From: Rhodoferax sp.
Lineage (GTDB): Bacteria > Pseudomonadota > Gammaproteobacteria > Burkholderiales > Burkholderiaceae_C
Reading direction: 5' to 3'
Length of the DNA: 64,000 nucleotides
NCBI GenBank assembly: GCA_029866205.1
Contig: JARWZT010000011.1
Coordinates: 124,001 to 188,000 of the forward strand
Numbering within the stretch: position 1 is the stretch's first letter; the number at the start of each line of letters is the position of its first letter. Of the stretch, positions 26,388-36,125 are shown piece by piece. A model generated the notes under the pieces. The model made no database searches and was not told where the DNA came from. It was given only the letters and a program-made list of their open reading frames with translations. The translations under genes were made by a program, and so were the position numbers.

Positions 26388-28013
26388 TCAGGCGTTATCG
26401 GCCAGCACCATGTCAGCCCCCTTTTCAGCCACCATAATCACCGGCGCATTGGTGTTGCCGGAGGTGACCGCCGGAAAAACAGAGGCATCCATCACCCGAA
26501 GCCGGGCAATTCCGTGCACCCGCAAGCGGGCGTCGACCACCGATGTAGCGGCGTCCGGGCCCATGGCACAGGTGCAAGACGCGTGGTAAACCGAGCCGCC
26601 GCGTTTGGCAAAGTCCGCAAAAATCGCCGCTTCGCTTTGTACCGAGGCGCCGGGCAGGTGTTCGCTTTGCACGATGTCGGCCAGCGGCGCGGTGGCCGCA
26701 ATACTGCGAACCATGCGTGCGCCTTCAACGATATCCTGGCGGTCGTGCTCGGTGGTCAGGAAGTTCGTGGTGATGAGCGGCTTGTCTTGCGGACTGGCCG
26801 ACCGGATTTGCACGCTGCCCCGGCTGGTGGGGCGGCAGGTGTTGAAAGAAATCAAAAACGCCGCAAAAGGGTCGGGGTTTTGCAGCTGAAAGCGTTTGCC
26901 CACGGGCGCCGTGTTGGCGGTGTAGCTGATCGGGTTGAAATACAGGTGTAAATTGGGCTGGGCCAGGCCCGGGCGGCTGCGCACAAAAGCGCCCGCCTGG
27001 TTCACGCTCATGCCCAGCGGGCCTTTGCGGTCCAGTGCATAGCGGATGCCAGCCCAGACCTTGCCGTACCAGGGGCCCAGCGTGTTGTTCAGGGTCGGCA
27101 CCTTGGACTTGAAGAAGTAAGACACGCACAAATGGTCTTGCAGGCCCTGGCCGACTGCGGGCAGGTGGTGTACCAGCGGCACGCCCTTGGCGGCCAGCAG
27201 CGCCGCATCACCGATCCCCGAAAGCTGTAAAAGCTGTGGCGAATTGATGGCTCCGCCGCACAAGATCACTTCCTTGAGGCACTTGAACTGTTGCTTGGTG
27301 CCGCCTACCTCGCACTCCACGCCCACGGCTTCGCGCCCCTGAAGCAGCACACGGTGGACCAGCGCCTGCGTCAGCACGGTCAAATTGCGGCGGCCCATGG
27401 CCGGGCGCAAAAACGCGTTGGACGCCGAGGCGCGAACGCCATTGCGGATCGTCATCTGCCACAGGCCGAAGCCTTCTTTGCGGGTGCCATTGAAGTCGGT
27501 GGTGCGGCCATAGCCCAGTGCCTCGCCGGCCTTCAAAAAGCGCTCGCACAGCGGGTGTACCTGGTCTTCAAAGTCGCTGACCGTCAGTTCGCCGCCGGCC
27601 CCGTGGTGTTCGGAGGCACCCCACACATGGTCTTCCGATTTTTTGAAGTAGGGCAGTACATCGTTCCAGCCCCAGCCCGGGTTGCCTGCATCGCGCCATT
27701 CGTTGTAGTCGGCATGCTGGCCACGCATGTAAACCATGGCATTGAGCGAGCTGCTGCCGCCCAGCACCTTGCCACGGGGCCAAAATGAGGTCCGCCCACC
27801 CAAAGCAGCATCAGGCTCGGTGGTGTACATCCAGTTGTATTTGGGGTCGGAGAAAGTCAGACCGTAGCCCAGCGGCACCTGAATCAGCGGGCTGCGGTCC
27901 GAACCACCGGCCTCCAGCAGCAGCACCCGGTCCAGGCCACTCGCGCTCAGGCGATTCGCCAGTACACAACCAGCCGATCCGGCGCCGACAATGATGTAGT
28001 CGTATTCATTCAT
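26388..28013 (-). CDS. GMC family FAD-dependent alcohol oxidoreductase (first gene of operon)
   Basis: Protein of 541 residues, the first gene of the operon. It has the FAD loop [17 protein letters not shown] (about 11-27), GMC signature 1 ([20 protein letters not shown]) and signature 2 ([17 protein letters not shown]), and C-terminal [10 protein letters not shown] with a [17 protein letters not shown] block. The choline-dehydrogenase-like sequence suggests oxidation of a primary alcohol to an aldehyde feeding the two downstream ALDHs. No signal peptide. It is divergent from the MocR regulator, with an inverted repeat in the gap that could control it. It is a paralogue of the GMC at 1103-2722. 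Confidence 0.92.
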   Translation of the reverse strand: MNEYDYIIVGAGSAGCVLANRLSASGLDRVLLLEAGGSDRSPLIQVPLGYGLTFSDPKYNWMYTTEPDAALGGRTSFWPRGKVLGGSSSLNAMVYMRGQHADYNEWRDAGNPGWGWNDVLPYFKKSEDHVWGASEHHGAGGELTVSDFEDQVHPLCERFLKAGEALGYGRTTDFNGTRKEGFGLWQMTIRNGVRASASNAFLRPAMGRRNLTVLTQALVHRVLLQGREAVGVECEVGGTKQQFKCLKEVILCGGAINSPQLLQLSGIGDAALLAAKGVPLVHHLPAVGQGLQDHLCVSYFFKSKVPTLNNTLGPWYGKVWAGIRYALDRKGPLGMSVNQAGAFVRSRPGLAQPNLHLYFNPISYTANTAPVGKRFQLQNPDPFAAFLISFNTCRPTSRGSVQIRSASPQDKPLITTNFLTTEHDRQDIVEGARMVRSIAATAPLADIVQSEHLPGASVQSEAAIFADFAKRGGSVYHASCTCAMGPDAATSVVDARLRVHGIARLRVMDASVFPAVTSGNTNAPVIMVAEKGADMVLADNA

Positions 28014-28103
28014 GGGACGGCAGTATGTCGCAGGAGCTCAAAAGAGGGGCTTCGGAGCCGCGCAGTGGGGCTGGCGGCTTGAGCACGCATACTATGCAAG
28101 AGA

Positions 28104-28126
28104 TTGAATGCTATCAATGCGTTCAA
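28104..28126. promoter_or_regulatory. Inverted repeat, candidate operator of the MocR regulator
   Basis: Two 8-base arms, TTGAATGC and GCGTTCAA, flank a 7-base centre; only one pair of positions breaks the symmetry. The site lies between the divergent GMC operon (start 28013) and the MocR gene (start 28158), 32 bases before the latter, where an autoregulatory and operon-controlling site would be expected. Binding is inferred. Confidence 0.55.
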
Positions 28127-28157
28127 ATAAAGTAATTGCCCGATCAAATGCAGCACC

Positions 28158-29549
28158 ATGTCCTTTGAACAACTCATATCCACCGCCAGCCTGGGCGATG
28201 GCAGCAAGCCCAAGTACCAGTCGATTGCCGAAGACCTCGCACAGGCCATTTTGAACGGCCAGGTGCCCATGGGTGAAAAACTGCCGCCCCAGCGCAACCT
28301 GGCGCACCGTCTGGGCGTGACCACCGGCACCATCAGCCGGGCCTATGCCATTTTGGAGCGCCAGGGACTGGCCACAGCCCGCGTGGGCGACGGCACCTAC
28401 GTGCGATCGGCCGAGCATGTGCCGGCCAGTGGCGATTCCGACCACCAACAGCCGATCGACCTGGCGCACAACGTGGCCATGGTGGGTGACGAATCGGCCG
28501 CATTGCAACAGGCGTTTCAAAGCCTGGGGACCGATGCCGAGCTGATGCGACAGGTGCTGAGCTACCAAAGCGAGACCGGTATGCGGCGCCACCGCGAAGC
28601 CGGCGCCCAGTGGTTGCGACGCTTTGGCACCAGCGGCCAGTGGAACCGGGTAATGGTGACCCATGGCGCCCAGCACGGGCTGGCCTGCGTGCTGCGTACC
28701 GTGGCGCGACCGGGCGATGCGGTGCTGACCGAGTCCCTCAGCTATCCCGGCTTGCAGGCGCTGGCGCGTTCCATGCGGCTGCAGCTGATTGGCATCGAAA
28801 CCGACGAGCAGGGCATGGTGCCTCAGGCGCTGGAGCGGGCAGCCAAGACCTTTGATACCAAGTTTGTTTACTGCGCTCCGACCTTGCACAACCCCACGGG
28901 TGCGACTATGTCCATGGCGCGGCGCGAGGCGGTGGCAGCGGTCATGCGCACGCACGGCTTGTTCATCATCGAAGACTGCGTTCATGCGGCCATGCAGGCC
29001 CATCCCTTGCCGGCACTCTCCACGTGGTTGCCGGAGCAGTCTTTTTTGCTGAGCAGTTTTTCCAAGGTGCTGGCGCCTGGCCTGCGGGTGGGCTATGTGG
29101 AGGCCGCGCCGGCCTGGCTGAGCAAATTTGCGGCCAGCATGCGGGCCGACAGCTGGATGGTGGCGCCCTTGCTGCCTGAGATTGCCACCCGTTGGCTGGA
29201 AAGTGGCGCCATGGAAGGCCTGATCGCCCAGCAGCGCCAAATGACTGCACAGCGGCTGGAGTGCGCCCGTGCCGTGCTGCGCGGCCTGGACTTCAAGACC
29301 GACGCCGAATTTCCGCTGATCTGGCTGCCCCTGCCCGAACCGTGGCGTGCGGGTCAGTTTGCAGCCGCCCTGCGCCAAGCCGGTGTGCTGGTCCGTACCG
29401 CCGATCACTTTGCCGTGGGCCGCTCGCCTGCGCCCCATGCGATTCGCATCAGCCTGAACGCCCCGGCGTCGGTTGAGCAGTTGGAGGCGGGTTTGCAGAT
29501 GCTCAAAATCCTGATTGATAACCCGCCCTCGGCGGCCATGGATCCTTGA
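28158..29549 (+). CDS. MocR-type transcriptional regulator (GntR HTH + aminotransferase fold)
   Basis: Protein of 463 residues. A GntR winged helix (about 14-85, with LPPQRNLAHRLGVTTGTISR and QGLATARVGDGTYVR) is followed by a fold-type I aminotransferase domain. The PLP-lysine motif SSFSKVLAPGLRVG is present, as is APTLHNPTGATMS, so PLP binding should be intact. MocR proteins usually sense an amino compound or PLP and control a neighbouring operon. Here that is the six-gene catabolic operon across the gap. This hints that the pathway's substrate or an intermediate carries an amino group, which would fit ALDHs of the PuuC/betaine type. Confidence 0.92.
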   Translation: MSFEQLISTASLGDGSKPKYQSIAEDLAQAILNGQVPMGEKLPPQRNLAHRLGVTTGTISRAYAILERQGLATARVGDGTYVRSAEHVPASGDSDHQQPIDLAHNVAMVGDESAALQQAFQSLGTDAELMRQVLSYQSETGMRRHREAGAQWLRRFGTSGQWNRVMVTHGAQHGLACVLRTVARPGDAVLTESLSYPGLQALARSMRLQLIGIETDEQGMVPQALERAAKTFDTKFVYCAPTLHNPTGATMSMARREAVAAVMRTHGLFIIEDCVHAAMQAHPLPALSTWLPEQSFLLSSFSKVLAPGLRVGYVEAAPAWLSKFAASMRADSWMVAPLLPEIATRWLESGAMEGLIAQQRQMTAQRLECARAVLRGLDFKTDAEFPLIWLPLPEPWRAGQFAAALRQAGVLVRTADHFAVGRSPAPHAIRISLNAPASVEQLEAGLQMLKILIDNPPSAAMDP

Positions 29550-29614
29550 CCTTTCGTCCGTATCGGTGATTTCCCCCATTGCGATAAGGGTTATAGACCC
29601 CTAAGCTGGGTGCG

Positions 29615-30448
29615 ATGGATACAAGCCCCGAACGATCTGGCAGCGAGCCGGCACCCTTTGAGCCGCCGCCGCCCTACACACTGGGTAACGAGATTGCGGT
29701 GCTGCAATGGCGCGACCCCGTGCTTTGGCTGGCGCGCGGGTGGCAAGACGTACTCCAAGCCAAGGGCATTGCCCTTTTTTACGGGCTGTGCTTTTGGGCC
29801 ATGGCGGTACTGCTCGGGGCAGTGTTTCGCAATTCACCGGAATATGTGATCTCGATGGCCTCGGGCTGCCTGCTGGTGGGGCCTTTTTTGGCCATGGGTT
29901 TGTACGATGTGAGCCGTTGCCATGAGGCCGGGCGACTGCCGCGACTGCGCCATTCGCTGACCTGTTGGCGCGCCAATCTGCGCAGCATGGGCTTGCTGGT
30001 CTTGGTGCTGATCGTGCTGGAGTTGTTGTGGGGCCGTGCGTCGCTGGTGGTGTTTGCCGTCTTCTTCAACACCGGTATGCCCTCCACCATGGGTGTGATC
30101 GAGGCGGTGTTCAATGCCGACAACTGGGAGTTTCTGGCGGCCTATCTGATCGTGGGCAGTGGTTTTGCCGGTCTGGTGTTTGCCACCGCTGCGGTCTCCA
30201 TTCCCATGATCCTGGACCGCGATACCGACGCCATCTCGGCAGCTATCACCAGCTTGCAGGTGGTGTTCACCAACCTGGGCGTCATGGTTTTTTGGGGGGT
30301 GATGTTGACCGCCTTGGTGCTGATTGCGCTTTTGCCCTGGGGCGCGGGGCTGCTGGTGGTGGGCCCTTGGCTGGGCCACGCCACGTGGCATGCTTACCGG
30401 GGCAGTGTGCGCTGGCCCTTGGACGAGGATCCACTGCAAGTGGTTTGA
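29615..30448 (+). CDS. DUF2189 family integral membrane protein
   Basis: Protein of 277 residues with a short polar N-terminus rich in proline (SEPAPFEPPPPYTLGNEI), a conserved WLARGWQDVLQAKGIALFYG stretch, and about six hydrophobic segments. It matches the DUF2189 pattern; the function is unknown. The ATG lies 65 bases after the MocR stop, with its own likely promoter region. The DTW-domain gene starts 43 bases downstream. Confidence 0.8.
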   Translation: MDTSPERSGSEPAPFEPPPPYTLGNEIAVLQWRDPVLWLARGWQDVLQAKGIALFYGLCFWAMAVLLGAVFRNSPEYVISMASGCLLVGPFLAMGLYDVSRCHEAGRLPRLRHSLTCWRANLRSMGLLVLVLIVLELLWGRASLVVFAVFFNTGMPSTMGVIEAVFNADNWEFLAAYLIVGSGFAGLVFATAAVSIPMILDRDTDAISAAITSLQVVFTNLGVMVFWGVMLTALVLIALLPWGAGLLVVGPWLGHATWHAYRGSVRWPLDEDPLQVV

Positions 30449-30491
30449 GTGGAGCCCCCGCGCCCGCGGGCAGCGTGTACCCTCGGCGCCC

Positions 30492-31280
30492 ATGCCCCTC
30501 GCCGAACCTTCAACACCCCATGCGGTATCCCGCCTGCGCGCCGACCGACTGGCGCGCAGTTCCAAGCCGTTTTTGGCGCGTGGCGGTACCCGGGGTGAAC
30601 GCTGCCCCGGTTGTCGCCTGCTGCCCAGCCACTGCATGTGCGCGCTGCGCCCCAAGGTGTCAACGCGCGCGGGTATTTGCCTGCTGATGGCTGATGTTGA
30701 GCCACTCAAACCCAGCAATACCGGCTGGCTGATCGCCGATGTGGTGGCAGAGACCTATGCCTTTGGCTGGGCACGCACCCAGACAGACCCGGCCCTGCTG
30801 GCCCTGCTGGCCGATCCCCAATGGCAGCCCTGTGTTGTCTTTCCGGGGGAGTTTGTGGAGCCCTCGCGCGTCGTGCACGCCGTCCCTGGGGCGGAGCAAC
30901 CGGGCGCCCAGCTGGCCACTGCCAAACGCCCCTTGTTCATCTTGTTGGACGCGACCTGGGCCGAGGCGCGCAAGATGTTCCGTAAGAGCCCGTACCTGGA
31001 TCCGTGGCCCGTGCTGAGCCTGCAGCCCGCCCAGATCTCGCGCTACCAATTGCGGCGTTCCCGCCGAGATGACCACTTTTGCACCAGCGAGGTGGCTGCT
31101 CTGTGCCTGGAACTGGCGGGCGAGGTCCATGCCGCCCGGACCCTGGATGCCTATCTGGACGTCTACACCCACCACTACCTGCGGGCCAAGCAGCAGTTAC
31201 CGGCAGACCGCGAGAGCGCGGCCCATGCGGATTTGAAAGCCCTGGGGTCGCTCGCTCCCTCGCCGGTAGCTTCGCTTTAG
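30492..31280 (+). CDS. DTW domain protein, probable tRNA-uridine aminocarboxypropyltransferase
   Basis: DTW proteins (TapT/DTWD type) add a 3-amino-3-carboxypropyl group from SAM to a uridine of tRNA. I chose ATG 30492 (MPLAEPSTPHAV), giving 262 residues; a longer frame would overlap the previous gene. The N-terminal zinc-type cysteines (RCPGCRLLPSHCMCAL), the central LLDATWAEARKMFRKS (DTW motif in the form DATW) and the C-terminal YQLRRSRRDDHFCTSEVAAL are all family features. It converges with the RidA-like gene and their stops overlap by 4 bases. Confidence 0.85.
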   Translation: MPLAEPSTPHAVSRLRADRLARSSKPFLARGGTRGERCPGCRLLPSHCMCALRPKVSTRAGICLLMADVEPLKPSNTGWLIADVVAETYAFGWARTQTDPALLALLADPQWQPCVVFPGEFVEPSRVVHAVPGAEQPGAQLATAKRPLFILLDATWAEARKMFRKSPYLDPWPVLSLQPAQISRYQLRRSRRDDHFCTSEVAALCLELAGEVHAARTLDAYLDVYTHHYLRAKQQLPADRESAAHADLKALGSLAPSPVASL

Positions 31281-31735
31281 CCTTGCACTTCGGCAATCAT
31301 CTCGATCTCGACGCACGCGCCCATGGGGATTTGCGCGACGCCAAAAGCGCTGCGAGCATGGGCTCCTTTGGCACCAAAAATTTCACCGATCAATTCGCTG
31401 GCACCGTTGGTCACCAGGTGCTGCTCGGTAAAGCTACCGGTGGAGTTGACCAGTGACATGAGTTTGACGATGCGCGTGACCCGGTTCAGGTCGCCCACGG
31501 CAGCGTGCAAAGTACCCAGCAAGTCAATGGCAATGGCGCGGGCGGCGAGTTTGCCCTCTGCCGTGTCCATGGTGGCACCCAGCTGGCCGACCCAGACTTG
31601 GCCGTCTTTTTTGGCAATGTGGCCGCTCAAAAAAACCAGCTGGCCGGTTTGTACGAAGGGCACGTAGGCCGCGGCCGGGGTGGCCACTGCGGGCAGGGTG
31701 ATCTGGAGGGCGGCAAGGGTGTCGTAAATGTTCAT
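31277..31735 (-). CDS. RidA/YjgF family protein
   Basis: RidA proteins hydrolyse reactive enamines/imines; this longer subgroup of about 150 residues is less well studied. ATG 31735 (MNIYDTLAALQITLPAV) gives 152 residues; the upstream in-frame extension is unlikely. Landmarks are VFLSGHIAKKDGQVWVGQLG, NRVTRIVKLMSLVNSTGSF, and the C-terminal GAHARSAFGVAQIP with MGACVEIEMIAEV, which includes the Arg and Glu of the active-site region. It is divergent from comEC with a 173-base gap. Confidence 0.88.
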   Translation of the reverse strand: MNIYDTLAALQITLPAVATPAAAYVPFVQTGQLVFLSGHIAKKDGQVWVGQLGATMDTAEGKLAARAIAIDLLGTLHAAVGDLNRVTRIVKLMSLVNSTGSFTEQHLVTNGASELIGEIFGAKGAHARSAFGVAQIPMGACVEIEMIAEVQG

Positions 31736-31908
31736 GGCAATCAGGTCCGGGAAATAGTGGGTAAAGACGGTGGTATTTGACCAGCGCTGCGCGGAGGGCA
31801 GCGCAGCCCGCATTGTTACCCAGACCTTTTTCAGTCCGGCGGCCGCGTGGGGGACCAAGACCGGTTCCCCGTCCTTTGGCTGCAACCGGAGCCCGATAAG
31901 ATCGGGTG

Positions 31909-34587
31909 ATGACGATTGTCATTTCCGTTATTAATTTGCGTCTGCCTGCCTTGGGGTGGTGGGCTGTGGCGGCGCTCCTGGGTGTCGCTGCGCAGTTGCA
32001 ACAGAGCAGCTTGTGGCCTTGGGCAAACTACCTTGCCTTGTTGGTGGTGTGCGCCGCCGCCGGGCCGGTGGTCAGGTACGCCCCGGCGAGGCGCCCGGTT
32101 CTTGGCACGGGGCGGGCGTCGGGCACATCGCAGCCGGGCCCCCGGGGCGCTACCCAACCCACGTTGCAAGGCGCGGTTCTGCTGCTGGCTGGTGCGGGGC
32201 TGGCATTTGCGCTCGTGGGCTTGCGCGCCAGCGTCTTTGACGCCCAGCGTCTGGATCCGATGCTGGAGGGGCGGGACCTGCAGGTGGTGGGCGTGGTGAG
32301 CGACCTGACCCAAAGCAGTGCCAGTGGCTTGCGTTTTCGGCTGCAGGTGGAGTCTGCGCAGTCGGGGGGGCGCCCGGTGCAGTTGCCGCCACGAATGGAC
32401 GTGGGCTGGTACAGCGGACTGGTGCCGCGCGGTGCGGGCGCTGATCTTGCCGGCTGGGAGCTACAGCGCCAGCCGCAAGACCTGCGTCCGGGCCAACGCT
32501 GGCAATTCACCCTGCGCATCAAGGCCCCCCATGGGAGCCGCAACCCCGAGGGCTTCGACTACGAGCTGTGGCTCTGGACGCAAGGCGTGCAAGCCACCGC
32601 CTATGTTCGTGCCGGCGCTCAGGACGCTGCGCCTGCCTTTTTGGGGGAGACCTGGGCTTTCCCAGTGGCCGCTTTGCGGCAGGCCGTTCGCGCGCGCATC
32701 CTGGAGCGGGTTGCCGAGCCTCAGGCCGCCGGGCTGATTGCGGCTTTGGTTGTGGGCGATCAGGCGGCTCTCGAGCGTGCTGACTGGGACGTATTTCGTG
32801 CCACGGGTGTGGCGCATCTGGTCAGTATTTCTGGCCTGCATATCACCATGTTTGCCTGGGGAGCCATGGTACTGGTGGGCCGCCTGTGGCGACGCTCCCA
32901 GCGCCTGTGTTTGTGGTTGCCTGCGCCGACGGCTGCGCTGATGGGAGGCTTTTTTCTGGCGCTGGCTTATGCGCTTTTTTCTGGCTGGGGCGTGCCGGCG
33001 CAGCGTACGTGCCTGATGCTGGCCACGGTGGCCGCTCTGCGGGTTCTGGGACTGCGTTGGCCTTGGCCCCAGGTCTGGTTACTGACTTTTATGGCGGTGG
33101 TGGTGAGTGACCCTTGGGCGCTGTTGCAAGCCGGGTTTTGGCTGAGTTTTGTGGCGGTGGGCGTGCTGTTCGCCAGTGGCTCCGGGACACCCCGGCCCCT
33201 CGCTGCGTCCGGCCCGCAGGGCATTCCTGCCCCGGCGCCTGCAATGGACCCGCGTGACAACCTCGACACGCTGCACTGGCCGACCGCAACGCAGGCCAAC
33301 ACAAGGCCGGGTTGGCAGCGGCTGCTGGGCACCGGTGCTTTGCGCCTTGGTGCCGCACTTCAACGACTGCTCGGTGAGCAATGGACGATCACCCTGGCGC
33401 TGACGCCGCTCACCGTCCTGCTGTTTGGACAGGTGTCGGTGATCGGCCTCTTGGCCAATTTGCTGGCGGTGCCCTGGGTGACGCTGGTTCTCACGCCCCT
33501 GGCCCTGCTGGGCGTATTGTTTCCTGCCTTATGGGGCGTGGCTGCGCTGGCGGTGCAGGGGCTCATGCTGGTGCTGCAAAACCTGGCCACCTGGCCCGGC
33601 GCGGTGCTGGTGTTTGGCATACCGCCTTGGTGGCTGGCGGTATTGGCGGCTGTGGGCGGTCTGTTGTTGGTGGTGCCAGCGCCTTGGAGTCTGCGACTTT
33701 TGGGCATGCCGATGCTGCTGGCGGTACCCTTGTGGCGCGCACCGGCAACGGTCCCCGGTGAATTTGAGTTGCTGGTGGCCGATGTGGGACAGGGCAATGC
33801 GGTACTTGTGCGGACTGCGCAGCACGCCCTCTTGTACGACGCGGGTCCGCGCTACAGCCTGGAAAGCGACGCCGGGCACCGGGTGCTGGTGCCGCTGCTG
33901 CAGGCCACGCAAACGCGGCTGGATCGGTTGGTACTTAGCCATCAGGATGCCGACCATGTGGGCGGCGCCGCTGCCGTGCTGGCGACCCAAACCCAGGCCT
34001 CGCTGCTGAGTTCATTGCCCCTCAACCATCCTCTGACGGTGGGCCGCAACGCCCAGCGCTGCGAGGCCGGGCAGTCTTGGGATTGGGACGGTGTGCATTT
34101 TGAGATTCTGTACCCCCGAGCCCAAGACTACGCGGCGATGCCGCCGCCCAAGCCCAACGCCCTGTCGTGCGTGCTGCGTGTCTCTGGTCGGGGCCAAAGC
34201 GCCTTGCTGGTGGGCGATATTGAGCGAACGCAAGAGGCAGCGCTGATCACCCGCATGTCCACTGCTGACGGCGTGCGTGGCCTGAAGTCCACGCTGCTTC
34301 TGGTACCGCACCACGGCAGCAAAACCTCCAGCAGCGGGCCCTTTGTGGCGGCCGTTCAACCCTCGGTGGCCGTGGTGCAAGCGGGTTACCGCAATCGCTA
34401 CGGTCACCCCGTCATGGAAGTGATAGACCGCTACCGCACGCTGGATGCAGGTGCAAGCGCAGAGTTGGCGGTAAAAATGATCGATACGCCCCATTGTGGT
34501 GCATTTGTCTGGCAATCGGCTCTGCCCCACAATGGTGTGTGTACCCGCACTGCGGGGCTGCGTTACTGGCACCACCGCGTGCCATAA
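31909..34587 (+). CDS. comEC: ComEC/Rec2 family DNA uptake channel protein
   Basis: Inner-membrane channel that carries single-stranded DNA into the cytoplasm during natural transformation. The protein has 892 residues from ATG 31909; GTG 31906 is an alternative. An N-terminal DUF4131 domain (about 30-200) is followed by the Competence membrane domain (about 245-560, with SISGLHITMFAWG and FSGWGVPAQRT). A C-terminal metallo-beta-lactamase domain (about 618-870) has LVADVGQGNAVLV and the metal motif LSHQDADHVGG, plus VPHHGSKTSSSG. All three parts look intact, so the organism could be competent if the other com/pil genes are present. About 80 bases separate it from the ATP-grasp gene. Confidence 0.94.
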   Translation: MTIVISVINLRLPALGWWAVAALLGVAAQLQQSSLWPWANYLALLVVCAAAGPVVRYAPARRPVLGTGRASGTSQPGPRGATQPTLQGAVLLLAGAGLAFALVGLRASVFDAQRLDPMLEGRDLQVVGVVSDLTQSSASGLRFRLQVESAQSGGRPVQLPPRMDVGWYSGLVPRGAGADLAGWELQRQPQDLRPGQRWQFTLRIKAPHGSRNPEGFDYELWLWTQGVQATAYVRAGAQDAAPAFLGETWAFPVAALRQAVRARILERVAEPQAAGLIAALVVGDQAALERADWDVFRATGVAHLVSISGLHITMFAWGAMVLVGRLWRRSQRLCLWLPAPTAALMGGFFLALAYALFSGWGVPAQRTCLMLATVAALRVLGLRWPWPQVWLLTFMAVVVSDPWALLQAGFWLSFVAVGVLFASGSGTPRPLAASGPQGIPAPAPAMDPRDNLDTLHWPTATQANTRPGWQRLLGTGALRLGAALQRLLGEQWTITLALTPLTVLLFGQVSVIGLLANLLAVPWVTLVLTPLALLGVLFPALWGVAALAVQGLMLVLQNLATWPGAVLVFGIPPWWLAVLAAVGGLLLVVPAPWSLRLLGMPMLLAVPLWRAPATVPGEFELLVADVGQGNAVLVRTAQHALLYDAGPRYSLESDAGHRVLVPLLQATQTRLDRLVLSHQDADHVGGAAAVLATQTQASLLSSLPLNHPLTVGRNAQRCEAGQSWDWDGVHFEILYPRAQDYAAMPPPKPNALSCVLRVSGRGQSALLVGDIERTQEAALITRMSTADGVRGLKSTLLLVPHHGSKTSSSGPFVAAVQPSVAVVQAGYRNRYGHPVMEVIDRYRTLDAGASAELAVKMIDTPHCGAFVWQSALPHNGVCTRTAGLRYWHHRVP

Positions 34588-34665
34588 GTGTTTGTCGGGG
34601 CGCTTTGGCGTTCACAAATTGGCCCAAGTCTTGCGTGACAGCACAAAAAAAGAAGGTCCGTACCT

Positions 34666-36123
34666 ATGCATACATTTGACGAAATGGTGGCGAAGTTGCC
34701 TTATGGTGGTCTGGCAGACCCTGGCCCGGTGCGCGAGCATTACCGCGCCTACGCCCAATGGCTGGCTGGGCAAAGCGCCGAAACCATGGCGCACCGGCGC
34801 GAAGAGGCCGAGATGATTTTTCGGCGCGTCGGCATCACCTTTGCCGTCTACGGTGAAAAAGACGAGGACGGTTCAGGCACGGAGCGCCTGATCCCGTTTG
34901 ACCTGATTCCCCGCATCATCCCGGCCCACGAGTGGAAATCCATGGAAAAGGGCCTAGTGCAGCGCGTGACCGCACTGAATCGCTTTATCCATGACGTCTA
35001 CCACGGGCAAGACATCATCCGCGCGGGCATCGTGCCGCGGGAGCAGATTGAGCACAACGCCCAGTTCCGCAAGGAAATGGTGGGGGTGTCGGTGCCACAC
35101 CAGATTTATTCGCACATTTCGGGAATTGATATCGTGCGGGCGCCCAATGCGCAGGGCGAGGGTGAGTACTACGTGTTGGAGGACAACCTGCGGGTTCCCA
35201 GCGGCGTGAGCTACATGCTGGAGGACCGCAAGATGATGATGCGCCTGTTCCCGGCGCTGTTCAACAGCCACCGCGTGGCGCCGATTGCGCATTACCCGGA
35301 TTTGCTGCTTGAGACTTTGCGTGCCAGTTGCCCGGCCAGCACCGCCGAACCGACGGTGGTGGTGCTGACGCCAGGTATGTACAACAGTGCCTACTTTGAG
35401 CACGCCTTTTTGGCCCAGCAAATGGGTGTTGAACTGGTCGAAGGCCAGGACCTGGTCGTCAAAGACAACTTTGTTTACATGCGCACGACGCGTGGGCCAC
35501 GCCGGGTGGACGTTATTTATCGCCGGGTCGACGATGATTTTTTGGACCCCACGGTGTTTCGCCCGACCTCCACGCTGGGCTGCCCGGGGCTGCTCAACGC
35601 CTACCGCGCCGGCAATGTCACCATCTGCAACGCCGTGGGGACGGGCATTGCCGACGACAAGTCCATCTACCCTTACGTGCCGCAGATGATCGAGTTCTAC
35701 CTGGGTGAAAAGCCCATTTTGAACAACGTGCCTACGTTCCAGTGCCGCAAACCAGATGACCTGGCCTACACGCTGGCGCACCTCAAGGACCTGGTCGTCA
35801 AGGAAGTGCATGGCGCCGGCGGCTACGGCATGCTGGTTGGACCGGCGGCCAGCAGCGCCGAGATCGAAAATTTCCGCCAAGCGCTGTTGGCCAATCCGGG
35901 GGGCTACATTGCCCAGCCCACCCTGAGTTTGTCCACCTGTCCGACCTATGTGGAAAGCGGTATTGCGCCGCGCCACATCGACCTTCGCCCCTACGTTCTC
36001 AGTGGAAAAACCGTGCAGATGGTGCCCGGCGGACTGACGCGGGTGGCCTTGCAAGAAGGCTCGCTGGTGGTCAACAGCAGCCAAGGCGGCGGCACCAAAG
36101 ACACCTGGATTCTGGAGGATTAA
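34666..36123 (+). CDS. Circularly permuted type 2 ATP-grasp protein (DUF404/DUF407)
   Basis: Protein of 485 residues, of a family thought to be peptide ligases acting with alpha-E and transglutaminase partners; substrates are unproven. Landmarks are FDLIPRIIPAHEWKSMEKGL, the PHQIYSHISGIDIVRA stretch, YVLEDNLRVPSGVSYMLEDR, VKDNFVYMRT, GTGIADDKSIYPYVPQMIEF and VVKEVHGAGGYGMLVGP, as well as the C-terminal NSSQGGGTKDTW. It has a ribosome-binding site (AAGAAGG). It is 2 bases before the alpha-E gene, so the pair is one operon. Confidence 0.9.
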   Translation: MHTFDEMVAKLPYGGLADPGPVREHYRAYAQWLAGQSAETMAHRREEAEMIFRRVGITFAVYGEKDEDGSGTERLIPFDLIPRIIPAHEWKSMEKGLVQRVTALNRFIHDVYHGQDIIRAGIVPREQIEHNAQFRKEMVGVSVPHQIYSHISGIDIVRAPNAQGEGEYYVLEDNLRVPSGVSYMLEDRKMMMRLFPALFNSHRVAPIAHYPDLLLETLRASCPASTAEPTVVVLTPGMYNSAYFEHAFLAQQMGVELVEGQDLVVKDNFVYMRTTRGPRRVDVIYRRVDDDFLDPTVFRPTSTLGCPGLLNAYRAGNVTICNAVGTGIADDKSIYPYVPQMIEFYLGEKPILNNVPTFQCRKPDDLAYTLAHLKDLVVKEVHGAGGYGMLVGPAASSAEIENFRQALLANPGGYIAQPTLSLSTCPTYVESGIAPRHIDLRPYVLSGKTVQMVPGGLTRVALQEGSLVVNSSQGGGTKDTWILED

Positions 36124-36125
36124 CG

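Noticed and set aside
28092-29579. Minus-strand open frame of 495 residues over the MocR gene
   Set aside because: Antisense shadow; MocR has both HTH and PLP-lysine motifs.
31736-31885. 50-residue N-terminal extension of the RidA-like protein
   Set aside because: RidA proteins begin close to the chosen ATG; the extension covers the gap to comEC.
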